DNA from: UBA5239 sp031548025 | GTDB lineage: Bacteria > Verrucomicrobiota > Lentisphaeria > Victivallales > Victivallaceae | NCBI GenBank assembly: GCA_031548025.1 | Contig: JAVBRM010000058.1 | Coordinates: forward strand, 45,707 to 109,706 | Direction: 5' to 3' | DNA: 64,000 nt | Shown: positions 36,983-45,235 of the stretch, piece by piece | How the letters are laid out: every line of letters begins with the position of its first letter | How positions within the stretch are numbered: the first letter of the stretch is position 1 | Position numbers and translations under genes: made by a program | Notes under the pieces: model-generated | Told to the model about the DNA's origin: nothing | Databases searched by the model: none | The model's input: only the letters and a program-made list of their open reading frames with translations

Positions 36983-38179
36983 CATAGGGAATTCGGCGAG
37001 TTGGACCTTGCGGCCTTCGCGTTGGCTCAGGTCGGCGGCGAAGGCCATGCGGCTTGCCGCGATGCCGTCCGCTACCGAGGCGGCGGGCGGATGATGGTGC
37101 TCGATGCAGTCGAAGAATTCTTCGACAATCGGTACATCGCCCCCGCCGTGCATATCGACCAGATCGGCCTCCGCATGCAGTGCAATCCGCTCCGACCGGT
37201 TATTCCGGAAATCGGTCAGGGTAAGTTCCATCTGTTTCAGGGAACCGGCAAGGTAGCCATTGGTTCCGTGCAGGATTACAGTGCGGTCAACGTCGCCGCT
37301 GATGGCGGTCAGGTTGAACGAACAATGGGTGTCGTCAGCGAAGCGAATCAGCACGTTCTGATCGGTGATCAAGTCGGCGTCGGTCCGGTAAATGCATTTG
37401 CCGAGTTGTTCGAAATCGGGCGACAGGTTGTAAATGCGCTCGGCGTAGATTTTCCGGTGAAAACGAAACGGGCATTGTGCATCGTGACAGTCACGGCAAT
37501 GCGTGGGATATTTGTAGGGGGGCGTATCGCGGGGGAAAAATTGACGGCCCCCGAAGGAGAAAATTTCCTCCGGCTCCGCCTGGCCGGATTTGAGCCAGCG
37601 GATAATATCCATGTCGTGAGAACTTTTTTCGTTCAGCAGCCCACCGGTGTTGGCGGAGAGCCGCCGCCAGCCGCGCATGAATTCGGTGTCGAGGTGACGC
37701 CGGATATTGAGTTGCATGTTGACCAGAGTTCCGAGGATGCCGGAATCGACGATTTCCTTGATCTTACGGTAAAAAGGCGAGTAATGGAGCACGAATCCCA
37801 ACTGAATTATGCGGTCCGTCGCACCGGCGAGCCGCCCGATCCGGACCGCGTCCGGCCAATCCGCCGCGACCGGTTTTTCCAGCAAGACATGTTTATCGAA
37901 CGCCAGGCAAAGCTCAAGGTAATCGGCGTGGCTGGTGTTCGGCGTGACGATGAATACCGCATCGGCGGGAAAATGTTTCAGGGCTTCTTCCGCCGAAGAA
38001 CAGATTGCCGTATCGGGCAGTCCGAATTCGTTCAAGCGTTTGCGGAGTTTGTCGTGAACGTTGGAATTGACCTCCACTATGGCCGTGACACGGTGCTTCG
38101 CCCTTAACGATTTTTCCATTTGTATGAGGTTGGCAAAAAGCAACCCGCGTCCCGCTCCGATAATAATGACATTTGACAT
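36980..38179 (-). CDS. Gfo/Idh/MocA-family oxidoreductase
   Basis: The 399-residue NAD(P)-dependent enzyme starts VIIIGAGRGLLFANLI, with the Rossmann Gly motif, and has VTPNTSHADYLELCL and LLEKPVA with the catalytic Lys of the EKP motif. A second domain follows, with a cysteine cluster (HCRDCHDAQCPF) unusual for the family. It probably oxidises or reduces a cyclic sugar. It is the last gene of a cassette with a GntR regulator, a 592-residue secreted protein, a pseudopilin and a GH20 enzyme. The final codons (Pro-Met-stop) overlap the right end of the inverted-repeat element at 36874-36982, so the element may have replaced the original C-terminus. Confidence 0.82.
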   Translation of the reverse strand: MSNVIIIGAGRGLLFANLIQMEKSLRAKHRVTAIVEVNSNVHDKLRKRLNEFGLPDTAICSSAEEALKHFPADAVFIVTPNTSHADYLELCLAFDKHVLLEKPVAADWPDAVRIGRLAGATDRIIQLGFVLHYSPFYRKIKEIVDSGILGTLVNMQLNIRRHLDTEFMRGWRRLSANTGGLLNEKSSHDMDIIRWLKSGQAEPEEIFSFGGRQFFPRDTPPYKYPTHCRDCHDAQCPFRFHRKIYAERIYNLSPDFEQLGKCIYRTDADLITDQNVLIRFADDTHCSFNLTAISGDVDRTVILHGTNGYLAGSLKQMELTLTDFRNNRSERIALHAEADLVDMHGGGDVPIVEEFFDCIEHHHPPAASVADGIAASRMAFAADLSQREGRKVQLAEFPM

Positions 38180-38196
38180 GGCAACAATTGATCCTT

Positions 38197-39885
38197 TTAA
38201 TAAATTCGGGTTAATTCATCGGCGACAGCCAGATATTTTTGTACGGCATTTTCCACTCCGCCGGGGCGGGAGCGCAGCAGCCAGAGTTCGCGGAATTCCG
38301 GCAGCAGTTTTTCCAGTTGGCGTCCCAGTATCTTCAAGCGGGGAAGCCGCCCCTGGCGGCGGAGTACCGCGCGGAGAGCGGCGATGCGGGCGAGCTCCGA
38401 GGCGCAAGCCAGTTCACGGCGGACAATTTCCGGAGCATCGGCCGGAATCTGTTTTTTCAGCTCACAAACCATGCGTTCGGTTAAAAGATAATAGATATCC
38501 TGACCGGGATGATTGCGGCCGGGAAAGGAGAAAACCGGAATATGCAAGTCGGCAAAGAGAGAGGCGGCTTTGGCCTGGCGGAGCAGGTTTTCGAGGTCGC
38601 CGGCGGCTTCGAGAAACCACCCGGTGCTTTCGGAATTGAAGGCGCGGTATCCGGCGGCCGCGGGAGAAAAATGAGCATGGGAATTCCAGGCGGTTTGCGC
38701 TCCGTCGGCAAGTGCGTGAAGTGTCGACGGCCAGAATTGGCGGTGTCCGCCGTCGCCCCACTCGGTGATCATGAATCCTTCCGCGCCGTATTTCAGGCCG
38801 GTGGCCGCGGCGTTTTGCAGATTTTGGCGGCGGCGTGACGTGTTGCCGAAAAAATTGCTCCAACAGGAGGTTCCCGGACAAACCCAGAATGTTCTGTTGT
38901 GCTCGCGCAACAGGCGGCATTGTTCGTCGAACGGAAAATCGGCGTCATATCCCCAGGCCAACAATTTCAGCTCAGGCGTAAGCCGGTCCAGTATTTCCGG
39001 AAAACGCAAAACCATGTCCGCCCATATAGCCGGATGCTTGTGATAGGGCTCCACGAGCTTGCAGAGTTTGCCGATATATTCGGCGAATACTTGAGGCAGT
39101 CCATCACGTTTGACGATATCGCGGGATCGTCCGAATCCGAGGTCGAGAGTTTCATCGCAGCCGAGGTTGACGAAAGATCCGGAGAAATTCGGAAGCAGGC
39201 TCTCATAAAGTTTGGCGAGCCACGCGATCGCCGCCGGATCGGTCGGGCAGAGTGATTGCGGTACGCTGCTTCGGGCGCCCCACGATTCGAAACTTCCGCC
39301 GGGCGGAATTTCCGCCAAATGACGGTATTCGTCATCCATCAGAAATATGGTCAGATGCCCGAATGAATTCTGGCAAGGGGCGAGCTCCATGCCATATTGA
39401 GCGGCAAATGCGTCGAGTTCACGCAGTTCGGCGGAAGTCAGCGGCGACCATTCGCCCCAGATCCGTTCGTTGCCGGGTGAGGCAAAGGTGTGCTCAAAAT
39501 AAAGTTGAAGATGATTGATTTTCCAGGAGGCCAGAGTGCGAATGGTTTGCTTGAGATGCTCCATGGTCCAGACGCGTCCGCGCGTTACATCGAGCATTAC
39601 GCCGCGTATGGCGAAATCCGGGGCATCCTCGATGCGTAAACACGGCAGGCGGCAGCCGAAGCGCTCCTGCAATTGAGTAAAAGTCGCAAGAGCGTTGTGT
39701 CGGCCAGGTTTGCCGGATGTGGCGATTATCACTTTTTGCGGGGTGATTTCGAGGATGTAGGCGTCTTTTCCCAAGTCGCTGTCGGAGGCGAATATGGGCG
39801 AGTACTTATCCGGCATGGCAAATACTCCGTCGAACAACTCGATTTTCTTGGGGCGGGGCAGCAGCAATAATTCATCGATAAGCAT
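38197..39885 (-). CDS. GH20-family beta-N-acetylhexosaminidase-like glycosidase
   Basis: The 562-residue protein has a GH20b-like N-terminal domain, then the catalytic barrel: FAIRGVMLDVTRGRVWTMEHLKQTI (~91-115), HLQLYFEHTFA, and the acid/base pair Asp244-Glu245 in NLGCDETLDLG. WADMVLRF, AWGYDADFPF and GFMITEWGDGGHRQFWP complete the barrel. No signal peptide is seen, so unlike its neighbours it is likely cytosolic and would act on imported amino-sugar oligomers. The gene lies 20 bp after the pseudopilin gene and 18 bp before the oxidoreductase. Confidence 0.85.
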   Translation of the reverse strand: MLIDELLLLPRPKKIELFDGVFAMPDKYSPIFASDSDLGKDAYILEITPQKVIIATSGKPGRHNALATFTQLQERFGCRLPCLRIEDAPDFAIRGVMLDVTRGRVWTMEHLKQTIRTLASWKINHLQLYFEHTFASPGNERIWGEWSPLTSAELRELDAFAAQYGMELAPCQNSFGHLTIFLMDDEYRHLAEIPPGGSFESWGARSSVPQSLCPTDPAAIAWLAKLYESLLPNFSGSFVNLGCDETLDLGFGRSRDIVKRDGLPQVFAEYIGKLCKLVEPYHKHPAIWADMVLRFPEILDRLTPELKLLAWGYDADFPFDEQCRLLREHNRTFWVCPGTSCWSNFFGNTSRRRQNLQNAAATGLKYGAEGFMITEWGDGGHRQFWPSTLHALADGAQTAWNSHAHFSPAAAGYRAFNSESTGWFLEAAGDLENLLRQAKAASLFADLHIPVFSFPGRNHPGQDIYYLLTERMVCELKKQIPADAPEIVRRELACASELARIAALRAVLRRQGRLPRLKILGRQLEKLLPEFRELWLLRSRPGGVENAVQKYLAVADELTRIY

Positions 39886-39904
39886 GGGTTTTTCCAGTTC
39901 TTAT

Positions 39905-40609
39905 TTATGGTGTATACGTTACTTTCCGGGTGGGCTCCCACAGTACATTGCGGTATGGATTTTCCCAGATTCCGGGATGAGTTGTGGCCAGAAGTTGGGC
40001 ACGTGCCATAGAACCGGCATGGCCGTCGGCATAAACGATATTGAGCCCGTTATTATGGCGGAACATCGGCAGCGACGCCGAATAATCTTCAACGCCGTTG
40101 ATTACCCTGAGTCCGCGAATTGCCAGGGAAGTGTAAGAATCCGCGGAAATCAAAGTACCGGAGGGGGCTTGAGTGGCGGAGAGCCGGATCAGCGGCTTGG
40201 TCAGTTGAACATAGCTGACATAACGGGCGTTCAGGCCGTAATCGGTCAGCCAGTCATAAAAAATCAACGTTTTGAGCTGGAGACCCGGGCACCGTAAGAA
40301 CGGAGTCATGGGGGCGGCATAGGAGACGGAGGGCATCCGCAGGTATTCACGCAAGCGGGAAGTCCACACTTTTTCGGAGGTTGCTGCCTCAAAAGTCATC
40401 CAGTCCAAATGATCGTTCGCATAGTTCTGCTGCATCAATCCGAGCTGTTTCAGGTTGCCGGTGCATGAAATTGAATGCGCTTTTTGCCTGGCCTGGTTCA
40501 ACGCGGGCAGCAGCAGGGCGGCGAGGATCGCGATGATCGCGATCACAACGAGGAGTTCAATCAATGTAAAAATTGAAGAACATCGGAAATATTGAAGCTC
40601 CTTTTTCAT
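39905..40609 (-). CDS. Pseudopilin (prepilin-type N-terminal domain, H-X9-DG type)
   Basis: The class III signal reads SSIFTLIELLVVIAIIAIL, with Ile instead of Gly before the Phe and Glu5 present. The body has C/W-rich segments and ends with RHNNGLNIVYADGHAGSM, where His and Asp-Gly are nine residues apart, the H-X9-DG motif. It is the third gene of the cassette, 8 bp after the 592-residue protein gene and before the GH20 gene, matching the position of the other pseudopilins in this window. Confidence 0.9.
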   Translation of the reverse strand: MKKELQYFRCSSIFTLIELLVVIAIIAILAALLLPALNQARQKAHSISCTGNLKQLGLMQQNYANDHLDWMTFEAATSEKVWTSRLREYLRMPSVSYAAPMTPFLRCPGLQLKTLIFYDWLTDYGLNARYVSYVQLTKPLIRLSATQAPSGTLISADSYTSLAIRGLRVINGVEDYSASLPMFRHNNGLNIVYADGHAGSMARAQLLATTHPGIWENPYRNVLWEPTRKVTYTP

Positions 40610-40617
40610 GATACACC

Positions 40618-42396
40618 TTATTTTTGGGGATTTTCATCTGGAGAAATCGGTTGTATTTCGTAAATTCCGATATTGTCGAAATAGTTGTATTTGCCGGAAT
40701 CTTTGCCTTGCTTCATATACAGCAGCACCGTCATGACGTCCGCACCGTCCGGAGCTTGGACGATACCGCCGGCCTGACGCCATTGTTCCGGAGATCCTTC
40801 CGGAAAATAAATCAAGGAATCACGCGAATTCACATGCCGGAAAAGCCAGTCGCGGTAGTTGATGACCTTGCCGGTCGATGGGTCGCGGGAGGATTTGACC
40901 GGGGTCCGCCATTTTACGTGGATCAATGCGTTTCCCGTGCCCCGCATCATGGATTCAACGTAATAAAAGCTGCCGGGATTTACTTTGATATCCGTGACGA
41001 ACGCGCCTTTGGGCAGGTCTTTCCCAAACAGAGAGAATTTATCATCGACTCCCTCTTCGGTGCAATGCGAACGTTTTTCCGGCTTGGCGTCCCAATGCGG
41101 CCAGAAATACCAGCCGGGAATAATCGCCGGCCCCTTCAGGTAACCACCTTCGATCATATACGGAGGGCCCACCGGATTGGTTATTTCCGCATTGGGGTCG
41201 CACTTGGGATTTGGAGCCAAATTTTTCAGTGAATTTTTCTGGGCTTTTACGATGGCTTCTCCGACTTTCGCCGGTGCTTTGGCCAGTTCAATGGCTTCGA
41301 CGATTCCAGGGTGAAGTTCCAGAAAAGTAGTCTTCGAAGGAATGCCGGAGGCAGGGAAAATCGCTTTGATGGCGGCTTCATCCCAATTCCCGATCCAGGC
41401 ATTTTTCTCGCAATAAAGCCAGACATATTCATCGGTTATGCGAAGCGCCTCCGACAGGTCTTGCCGGAAACGTTTTAATTTACTGCCCCCAAGTGGTTGT
41501 TTCTGAAAGCTGCCGGTAGTCATGGAGTAAGAATCGGGATACATTCCAAAGGCGAATTCCCCGTTGGTCTTGAATTTTTTCCGATTTTCCGGCAGGATAA
41601 ATTTCATGTTCCGGCGAACGGAATCAAACGCCGCATAAGTGAAATCGGGCGTGTCGGCTTGAAAATAATAACCGAGCTCATTTCCCTCGATTAATTTCGC
41701 CTGGTCCGGCAGTTCGTCATAGAGACCATTGACGAAGTAGGGCCAGAGTTCATTTTTCATTTTCAACCCATACTCGGCTTCATCGGAAAATACTTCGCGG
41801 GAAACGGCGCAGAGCAGGTGAAGGGCCATAATTTTTATCGAAGGAAATTCTTTGGCGATAGCACGCATAACCTGGGCGCCATGGCGGCGCATCCGCCCGG
41901 CGGCTTCTTCAAATGTCGCCCCATCTTCAGGCTGATAAATAAACTGTTGGGAATTGTTGTAGTCCTCGTAATCGAAAGCAAATCCGACGCAGCCGCCCTC
42001 GCGGGCCGCACGAGCCATGATTCCGGCGTTATGCGCACAACGTTCCCAGCCGGCTTCGTCGGTCATTGGAATGCGTTCTTTCGGCGTCCAGAACATCAGC
42101 AAAAAATTATCTTTCAATTTGCCGGAAGAAATTACTTTCATGTCCGCAATTTCCCGGGCATATTCCGAGATATCCCATTTTTGTTTCGAACCGGCGGGAT
42201 GGCGCAACCGGAATGTCTTCATATCGGAAATCACGATGCCGTCAAAAGGCAATTTTTCGAATAACGCGATGTTCCTGGCAATGTGTTCAGTGCGGGCGTT
42301 TCTGAGCTCAAATGACAATAGAATCACCTTCTTTTCATTTCCGCCCAAAGTCAGCAGAAATACGGTCAACAATGATAACGAGATTGCTTTTTTCAT
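40618..42396 (-). CDS. Secreted TIM-barrel-like protein of unknown specificity
   Basis: A signal peptide (MKKAISLSLLTVFLLTLGG) precedes ~370 residues with the look of a glycosidase-type barrel: GIVISDMKTFRL, CVGFAFDYEDYNN, IMALHLLCAVS, DEYVWLYCEKNAWIGNW. Acidic residues end several strands (FDYED, YCEK), as in catalytic barrels. The last ~170 residues are a beta-sandwich with IHVKWRTPV and NYFDNIGIYEI, typical of a carbohydrate-binding module. No named family is assigned. It follows the GntR gene by 65 bp and precedes the pseudopilin gene. Confidence 0.6.
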   Translation of the reverse strand: MKKAISLSLLTVFLLTLGGNEKKVILLSFELRNARTEHIARNIALFEKLPFDGIVISDMKTFRLRHPAGSKQKWDISEYAREIADMKVISSGKLKDNFLLMFWTPKERIPMTDEAGWERCAHNAGIMARAAREGGCVGFAFDYEDYNNSQQFIYQPEDGATFEEAAGRMRRHGAQVMRAIAKEFPSIKIMALHLLCAVSREVFSDEAEYGLKMKNELWPYFVNGLYDELPDQAKLIEGNELGYYFQADTPDFTYAAFDSVRRNMKFILPENRKKFKTNGEFAFGMYPDSYSMTTGSFQKQPLGGSKLKRFRQDLSEALRITDEYVWLYCEKNAWIGNWDEAAIKAIFPASGIPSKTTFLELHPGIVEAIELAKAPAKVGEAIVKAQKNSLKNLAPNPKCDPNAEITNPVGPPYMIEGGYLKGPAIIPGWYFWPHWDAKPEKRSHCTEEGVDDKFSLFGKDLPKGAFVTDIKVNPGSFYYVESMMRGTGNALIHVKWRTPVKSSRDPSTGKVINYRDWLFRHVNSRDSLIYFPEGSPEQWRQAGGIVQAPDGADVMTVLLYMKQGKDSGKYNYFDNIGIYEIQPISPDENPQK

Positions 42397-42461
42397 AAAT
42401 CATCCTTTTTGCTTTAATGTTCTATAGTTCTATTATATCAATGTGAAAATTATTATTTGCG

Positions 42462-43496
42462 TTATGAAATTTTCAATTTTTTATGTATCGGGTCGTATTC
42501 GCCGAAGAAACCGTCTTTGAGGCGACCGGTAATATAATCGATCGTGGTTTGCAGAATTGCCGGGCCCGCATCCGCTTCATTGGAAAAGGCGAAACGAACC
42601 CGGAAATGCGAAGAATGCTGCGGTTTAAATGATTTATCGACTAAAGTCACCAGGATTTCAGGACATTTTTCCGGCGGAATTTTCTGCTCGGTCAAGTACT
42701 GTGTCAGGCCTTGGAACAAATGTCGAGTCGTGACAATCCGCTCCGGCCAGTCACGCCGGGCTCCCCAGACGGCGGCGATCTCATTGAGACCGTAACGTGT
42801 GTGCGAGCAAATAGTATTGGACGCCTGCCACGGCAAGTCATATTCCTGGCAATAGCGTTCGGCCACCTCAATAATTTCCCGCGAGACGAAATAACTTGGG
42901 CTGTCAATCAGGATACCGACGGATTTCGAGTGCCCGGTATCGGTCATCAGGAGTTCGCGGACCAGCGGCGCCACCGCGAAACTGATGTGATTGCTCCAGT
43001 ACTTCGGCAGATAGTTTCCGATTACGATACAACGTTGTTTGCGCTCCGCCAGATGTTTAACGGCACGGCTTGAAACAAGGCCGGTCAGCAGAATGCAATC
43101 GGCGGTAATTTGCTCCAGCTCGGCAGAAGTCGCATCCTCATAAGGAATAATCTCCCTGCCGCTTCCCGCCGCAGCCCGGCAAAGCCCGGAATAAACGGAA
43201 CTGTAAAAACTATTCTCCAGATTATCGCCGATGATGACAAAGGCAATCCGGCAATGCGTCCGCGCCGTCAGAGCCGGATTGACCAGCGTACCGCGCCCAA
43301 CGGTGCTTTTCACCAATCCCTCATCGGCCAGCAGTTGAAATGCCGATAAAACAACCTGCCGCCCGATTCCGTTCATTGCGGACAATTCCCGAATGGATGG
43401 TAAGGCCTCGCCCGGCTTGAGTTCTCCGCGTTCGATTCGATTGCGCAGTTCATCCGCCAGGATTCGTGATTGCGGTTGTTTGGCTGAAAAATGCAT
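42462..43496 (-). CDS. GntR-family regulator with LacI-like sensor (cassette 2)
   Basis: Residues ~4-72 form the winged helix (ILADELRNRIERGELKPGEALPSIRELSAMNGIGRQVVLSAFQLLADEGLV, wing GRGTLVNP). From ~82 the periplasmic-binding-like sensor follows (CRIAFVIIGDNLENSFYSSVYSGL, ...CILLTGLVSS..., SVGILIDSPSYFVSREI). It is the first gene of the cassette that runs to 36980 and has a consensus promoter overlapped by a palindrome (43511-43550). Autoregulation and sugar-responsive control of the cassette are inferred. Confidence 0.9.
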   Translation of the reverse strand: MHFSAKQPQSRILADELRNRIERGELKPGEALPSIRELSAMNGIGRQVVLSAFQLLADEGLVKSTVGRGTLVNPALTARTHCRIAFVIIGDNLENSFYSSVYSGLCRAAAGSGREIIPYEDATSAELEQITADCILLTGLVSSRAVKHLAERKQRCIVIGNYLPKYWSNHISFAVAPLVRELLMTDTGHSKSVGILIDSPSYFVSREIIEVAERYCQEYDLPWQASNTICSHTRYGLNEIAAVWGARRDWPERIVTTRHLFQGLTQYLTEQKIPPEKCPEILVTLVDKSFKPQHSSHFRVRFAFSNEADAGPAILQTTIDYITGRLKDGFFGEYDPIHKKLKIS

Positions 43497-43510
43497 TCCT
43501 GATTTCCAAG

Positions 43511-43550
43511 TGACATATTAATATTATATGTCATTTGGCGGCATTGTCAA
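43511..43550 (-). promoter_or_regulatory. Promoter and palindromic operator of the cassette-2 GntR gene
   Basis: TTGACA (43550-43545) and TATAAT (43528-43523) on the minus strand are 16 bp apart. The inverted repeat TGACATAT (43511-43518) / ATATGTCA (43526-43533) overlaps the -10 box, suggesting autorepression. Confidence 0.8.
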
Positions 43551-43637
43551 TAGATAATATAATTTTTTCTCCAACAAATATTGAATAAACTGTAATCCGC
43601 CACTCAAGATTCTTTAACCATGGAAAGCACGGAAATT

Positions 43638-43952
43638 CACGGAAAGGGAACGAGGAGTTGCGCACTCCTCGCGCTCCAGCGGCGGATACGATCCGCTGCG
43701 ATGGATCTTTGGGAGAAAAGTTCTTTTTTCGCAAGGGACAACCGAACGGATTCGGTTTTCCCTTTGCAAACCTCTTTCCGATCCTGCCGGTAGAGCCTAC
43801 ATCGAGGCGGCAAAGCCTGGAAATGGGGTCGAGGGGAAAACCTGTGCTGAACAGGTTTACCCCCGGTCAATATTGTTGAACAGAATCTTCGTAGCGGATC
43901 GTATCCGCCGCTGGAGCGCGAGGAGTGCGCAACTCCTCGTTCCCTTTCCGTG
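43638..43952. mobile_element. 315-bp element bounded by 60-bp perfect inverted repeats
   Basis: The left arm 43638-43697 and the right arm 43893-43952 are perfect inverted repeats over 60 bp (left arm starts CACGGAAAGGGAACGAGGAG). Each arm also folds on itself (GAGGAGT/ACTCCTC and GCGGAT/ATCCGC). The 195-bp interior holds further hairpins (around 43729-43766 and GGGGAAAACCTGT/ACAGGTTTACCCC near 43836). No protein is encoded. It could be a non-autonomous transposable element, an invertible segment or a structured RNA. Confidence 0.7.
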
Positions 43953-44011
43953 GTTCTATGATTTTCAGTCCATTACGAATAAACTTGCATATGGGGTTTA
44001 TATGGTATTTT

Positions 44012-45235
44012 TTATGGTTTCGGCACTACCAGCAGCGGCCATGATTTCTCCTGTTGCCCCAGAGAGATTTTCAACTGATAATTGCCGGGAGCCAGCTTGT
44101 CGGCGGGGAGCGTCCAGAAGAATTTATCCGATGACTTTTCCTGCTTGATTTCCAGGCAGTTTTTGCCGTTGGCGTCGAGTACGGCGGCGGTCAGTGATTG
44201 ATCGCCGGATTTCGAATAGATGTGGAGAAGGAAGGTCAGCGGGTTTCCGGCCATAATCACCGGACTGGGGTCGCCAAGTTCCAGCAGTTCTTTGACGGTA
44301 TAATCGCGGGAGGTCAGTATTGCTTCGCCCAGCGACAAAACCAAGCGGTAATCGCCGGTTTCGGTAATCTTGCACGGCAGAGTCAGGGTGCTTTCGCCTC
44401 CAGTTTCAATTTTGATTCCGGCCTTCTGTTGATCGATGTTTTTTCCGGCGACGGTCTGCAGGCTCATTGTCAATTCACTGTCGATTTTCTCGCGTCCGGA
44501 ATTGTGCAATTTCAACTTGACCTGATTTGTTCCCTGATGCAATGTATCCAGCTCGATATCGGCGCGCAGAACCGGCTTGACAATCTGCAAATCCGTATAG
44601 GCGCGGAAGCATCCGGGTTGATGAAAACCTTTCGGCGTAGTCGCCAGAACGGAGCGTTCAAATGGAGCAATTCGCCTTACCCGGGATAAATTGAGGCGTA
44701 CCGTTTTGCTGTCGTAAATGTTGCCTTCCAATGTGCTCCAGGGAATGGCGGCTTCCACGGTCCAGCCGTCGTCGTAAGTTCCGGTCGCGTGCTGCCAGAC
44801 GCCGTTCCAAGCCAGGGCATTTTGCTTCCAGTCCAGGTCGAAATGCCGGAAATCGGCGGCAGTGTTATGGATATCGACGATGAACTGATAATAGGATTGC
44901 GAGTTGTTTTTGGCGTCGATCAGGATTTCCACGCAATCGTTCTCCCATACTGGAGCATCGTGACGGCTCAGGCGTTCCTGTTGTCGGGCTTCGACCAGAT
45001 TGGTTTCGCGGCAGTGAAAAAAGAAATAAACGTTCTGGCGGTCGTACATGATCTTGGTTGTGGTTTTCATATGTATCATATTCCCTGCGACAAAGTTCTG
45101 CAATTCCAGCGGTTTGACGTTTTTCCATACTTCGTCCTCGTTGCCGTCGATTACCGGCGGCTTGCCGCTGTTGAAATAGAGGGTGTCGGCCGTGGCGGAA
45201 AAACATATCATGATGAGCAATAACAGTATGCGCAT
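44012..45235 (-). CDS. Secreted CBM9-like carbohydrate-binding protein
   Basis: A short signal peptide (MRILLLLIMICFSATA) is followed by a family-9-type binding module (~18-215): PPVIDGNEDEVWKNVKPLELQNF, YFFFHCRETNL, WENDCVEILIDAKNNSQSYYQFIVDIHNT and WTVEAAIPWSTLEG. Such modules bind xylan/glycan ends. The remaining ~190 residues (NQVKLKLHNSGREKI, ITETGDYRLVLSLGEAIL) look like beta-sandwich domains. Its start overlaps the stop of the DUF4091 gene by one base (TAATG), so the two are coupled. Confidence 0.82.
   Translation of the reverse strand: MRILLLLIMICFSATADTLYFNSGKPPVIDGNEDEVWKNVKPLELQNFVAGNMIHMKTTTKIMYDRQNVYFFFHCRETNLVEARQQERLSRHDAPVWENDCVEILIDAKNNSQSYYQFIVDIHNTAADFRHFDLDWKQNALAWNGVWQHATGTYDDGWTVEAAIPWSTLEGNIYDSKTVRLNLSRVRRIAPFERSVLATTPKGFHQPGCFRAYTDLQIVKPVLRADIELDTLHQGTNQVKLKLHNSGREKIDSELTMSLQTVAGKNIDQQKAGIKIETGGESTLTLPCKITETGDYRLVLSLGEAILTSRDYTVKELLELGDPSPVIMAGNPLTFLLHIYSKSGDQSLTAAVLDANGKNCLEIKQEKSSDKFFWTLPADKLAPGNYQLKISLGQQEKSWPLLVVPKP

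Larger units (their letters stand above)
43497..44011. other. Gene-free intergenic region with the 315-bp inverted-repeat element
   Basis: These 515 bp contain the promoter/operator of the GntR gene (43511-43550) and the element with 60-bp perfect terminal inverted repeats (43638-43952). Short frames inside the element run through hairpins and are not supported as genes. Confidence 0.8.

Noticed and set aside
43637..43870. Short open frames inside the 315-bp inverted-repeat element
   Set aside because: They run through perfect hairpins, lack ribosome sites and read repeat DNA.
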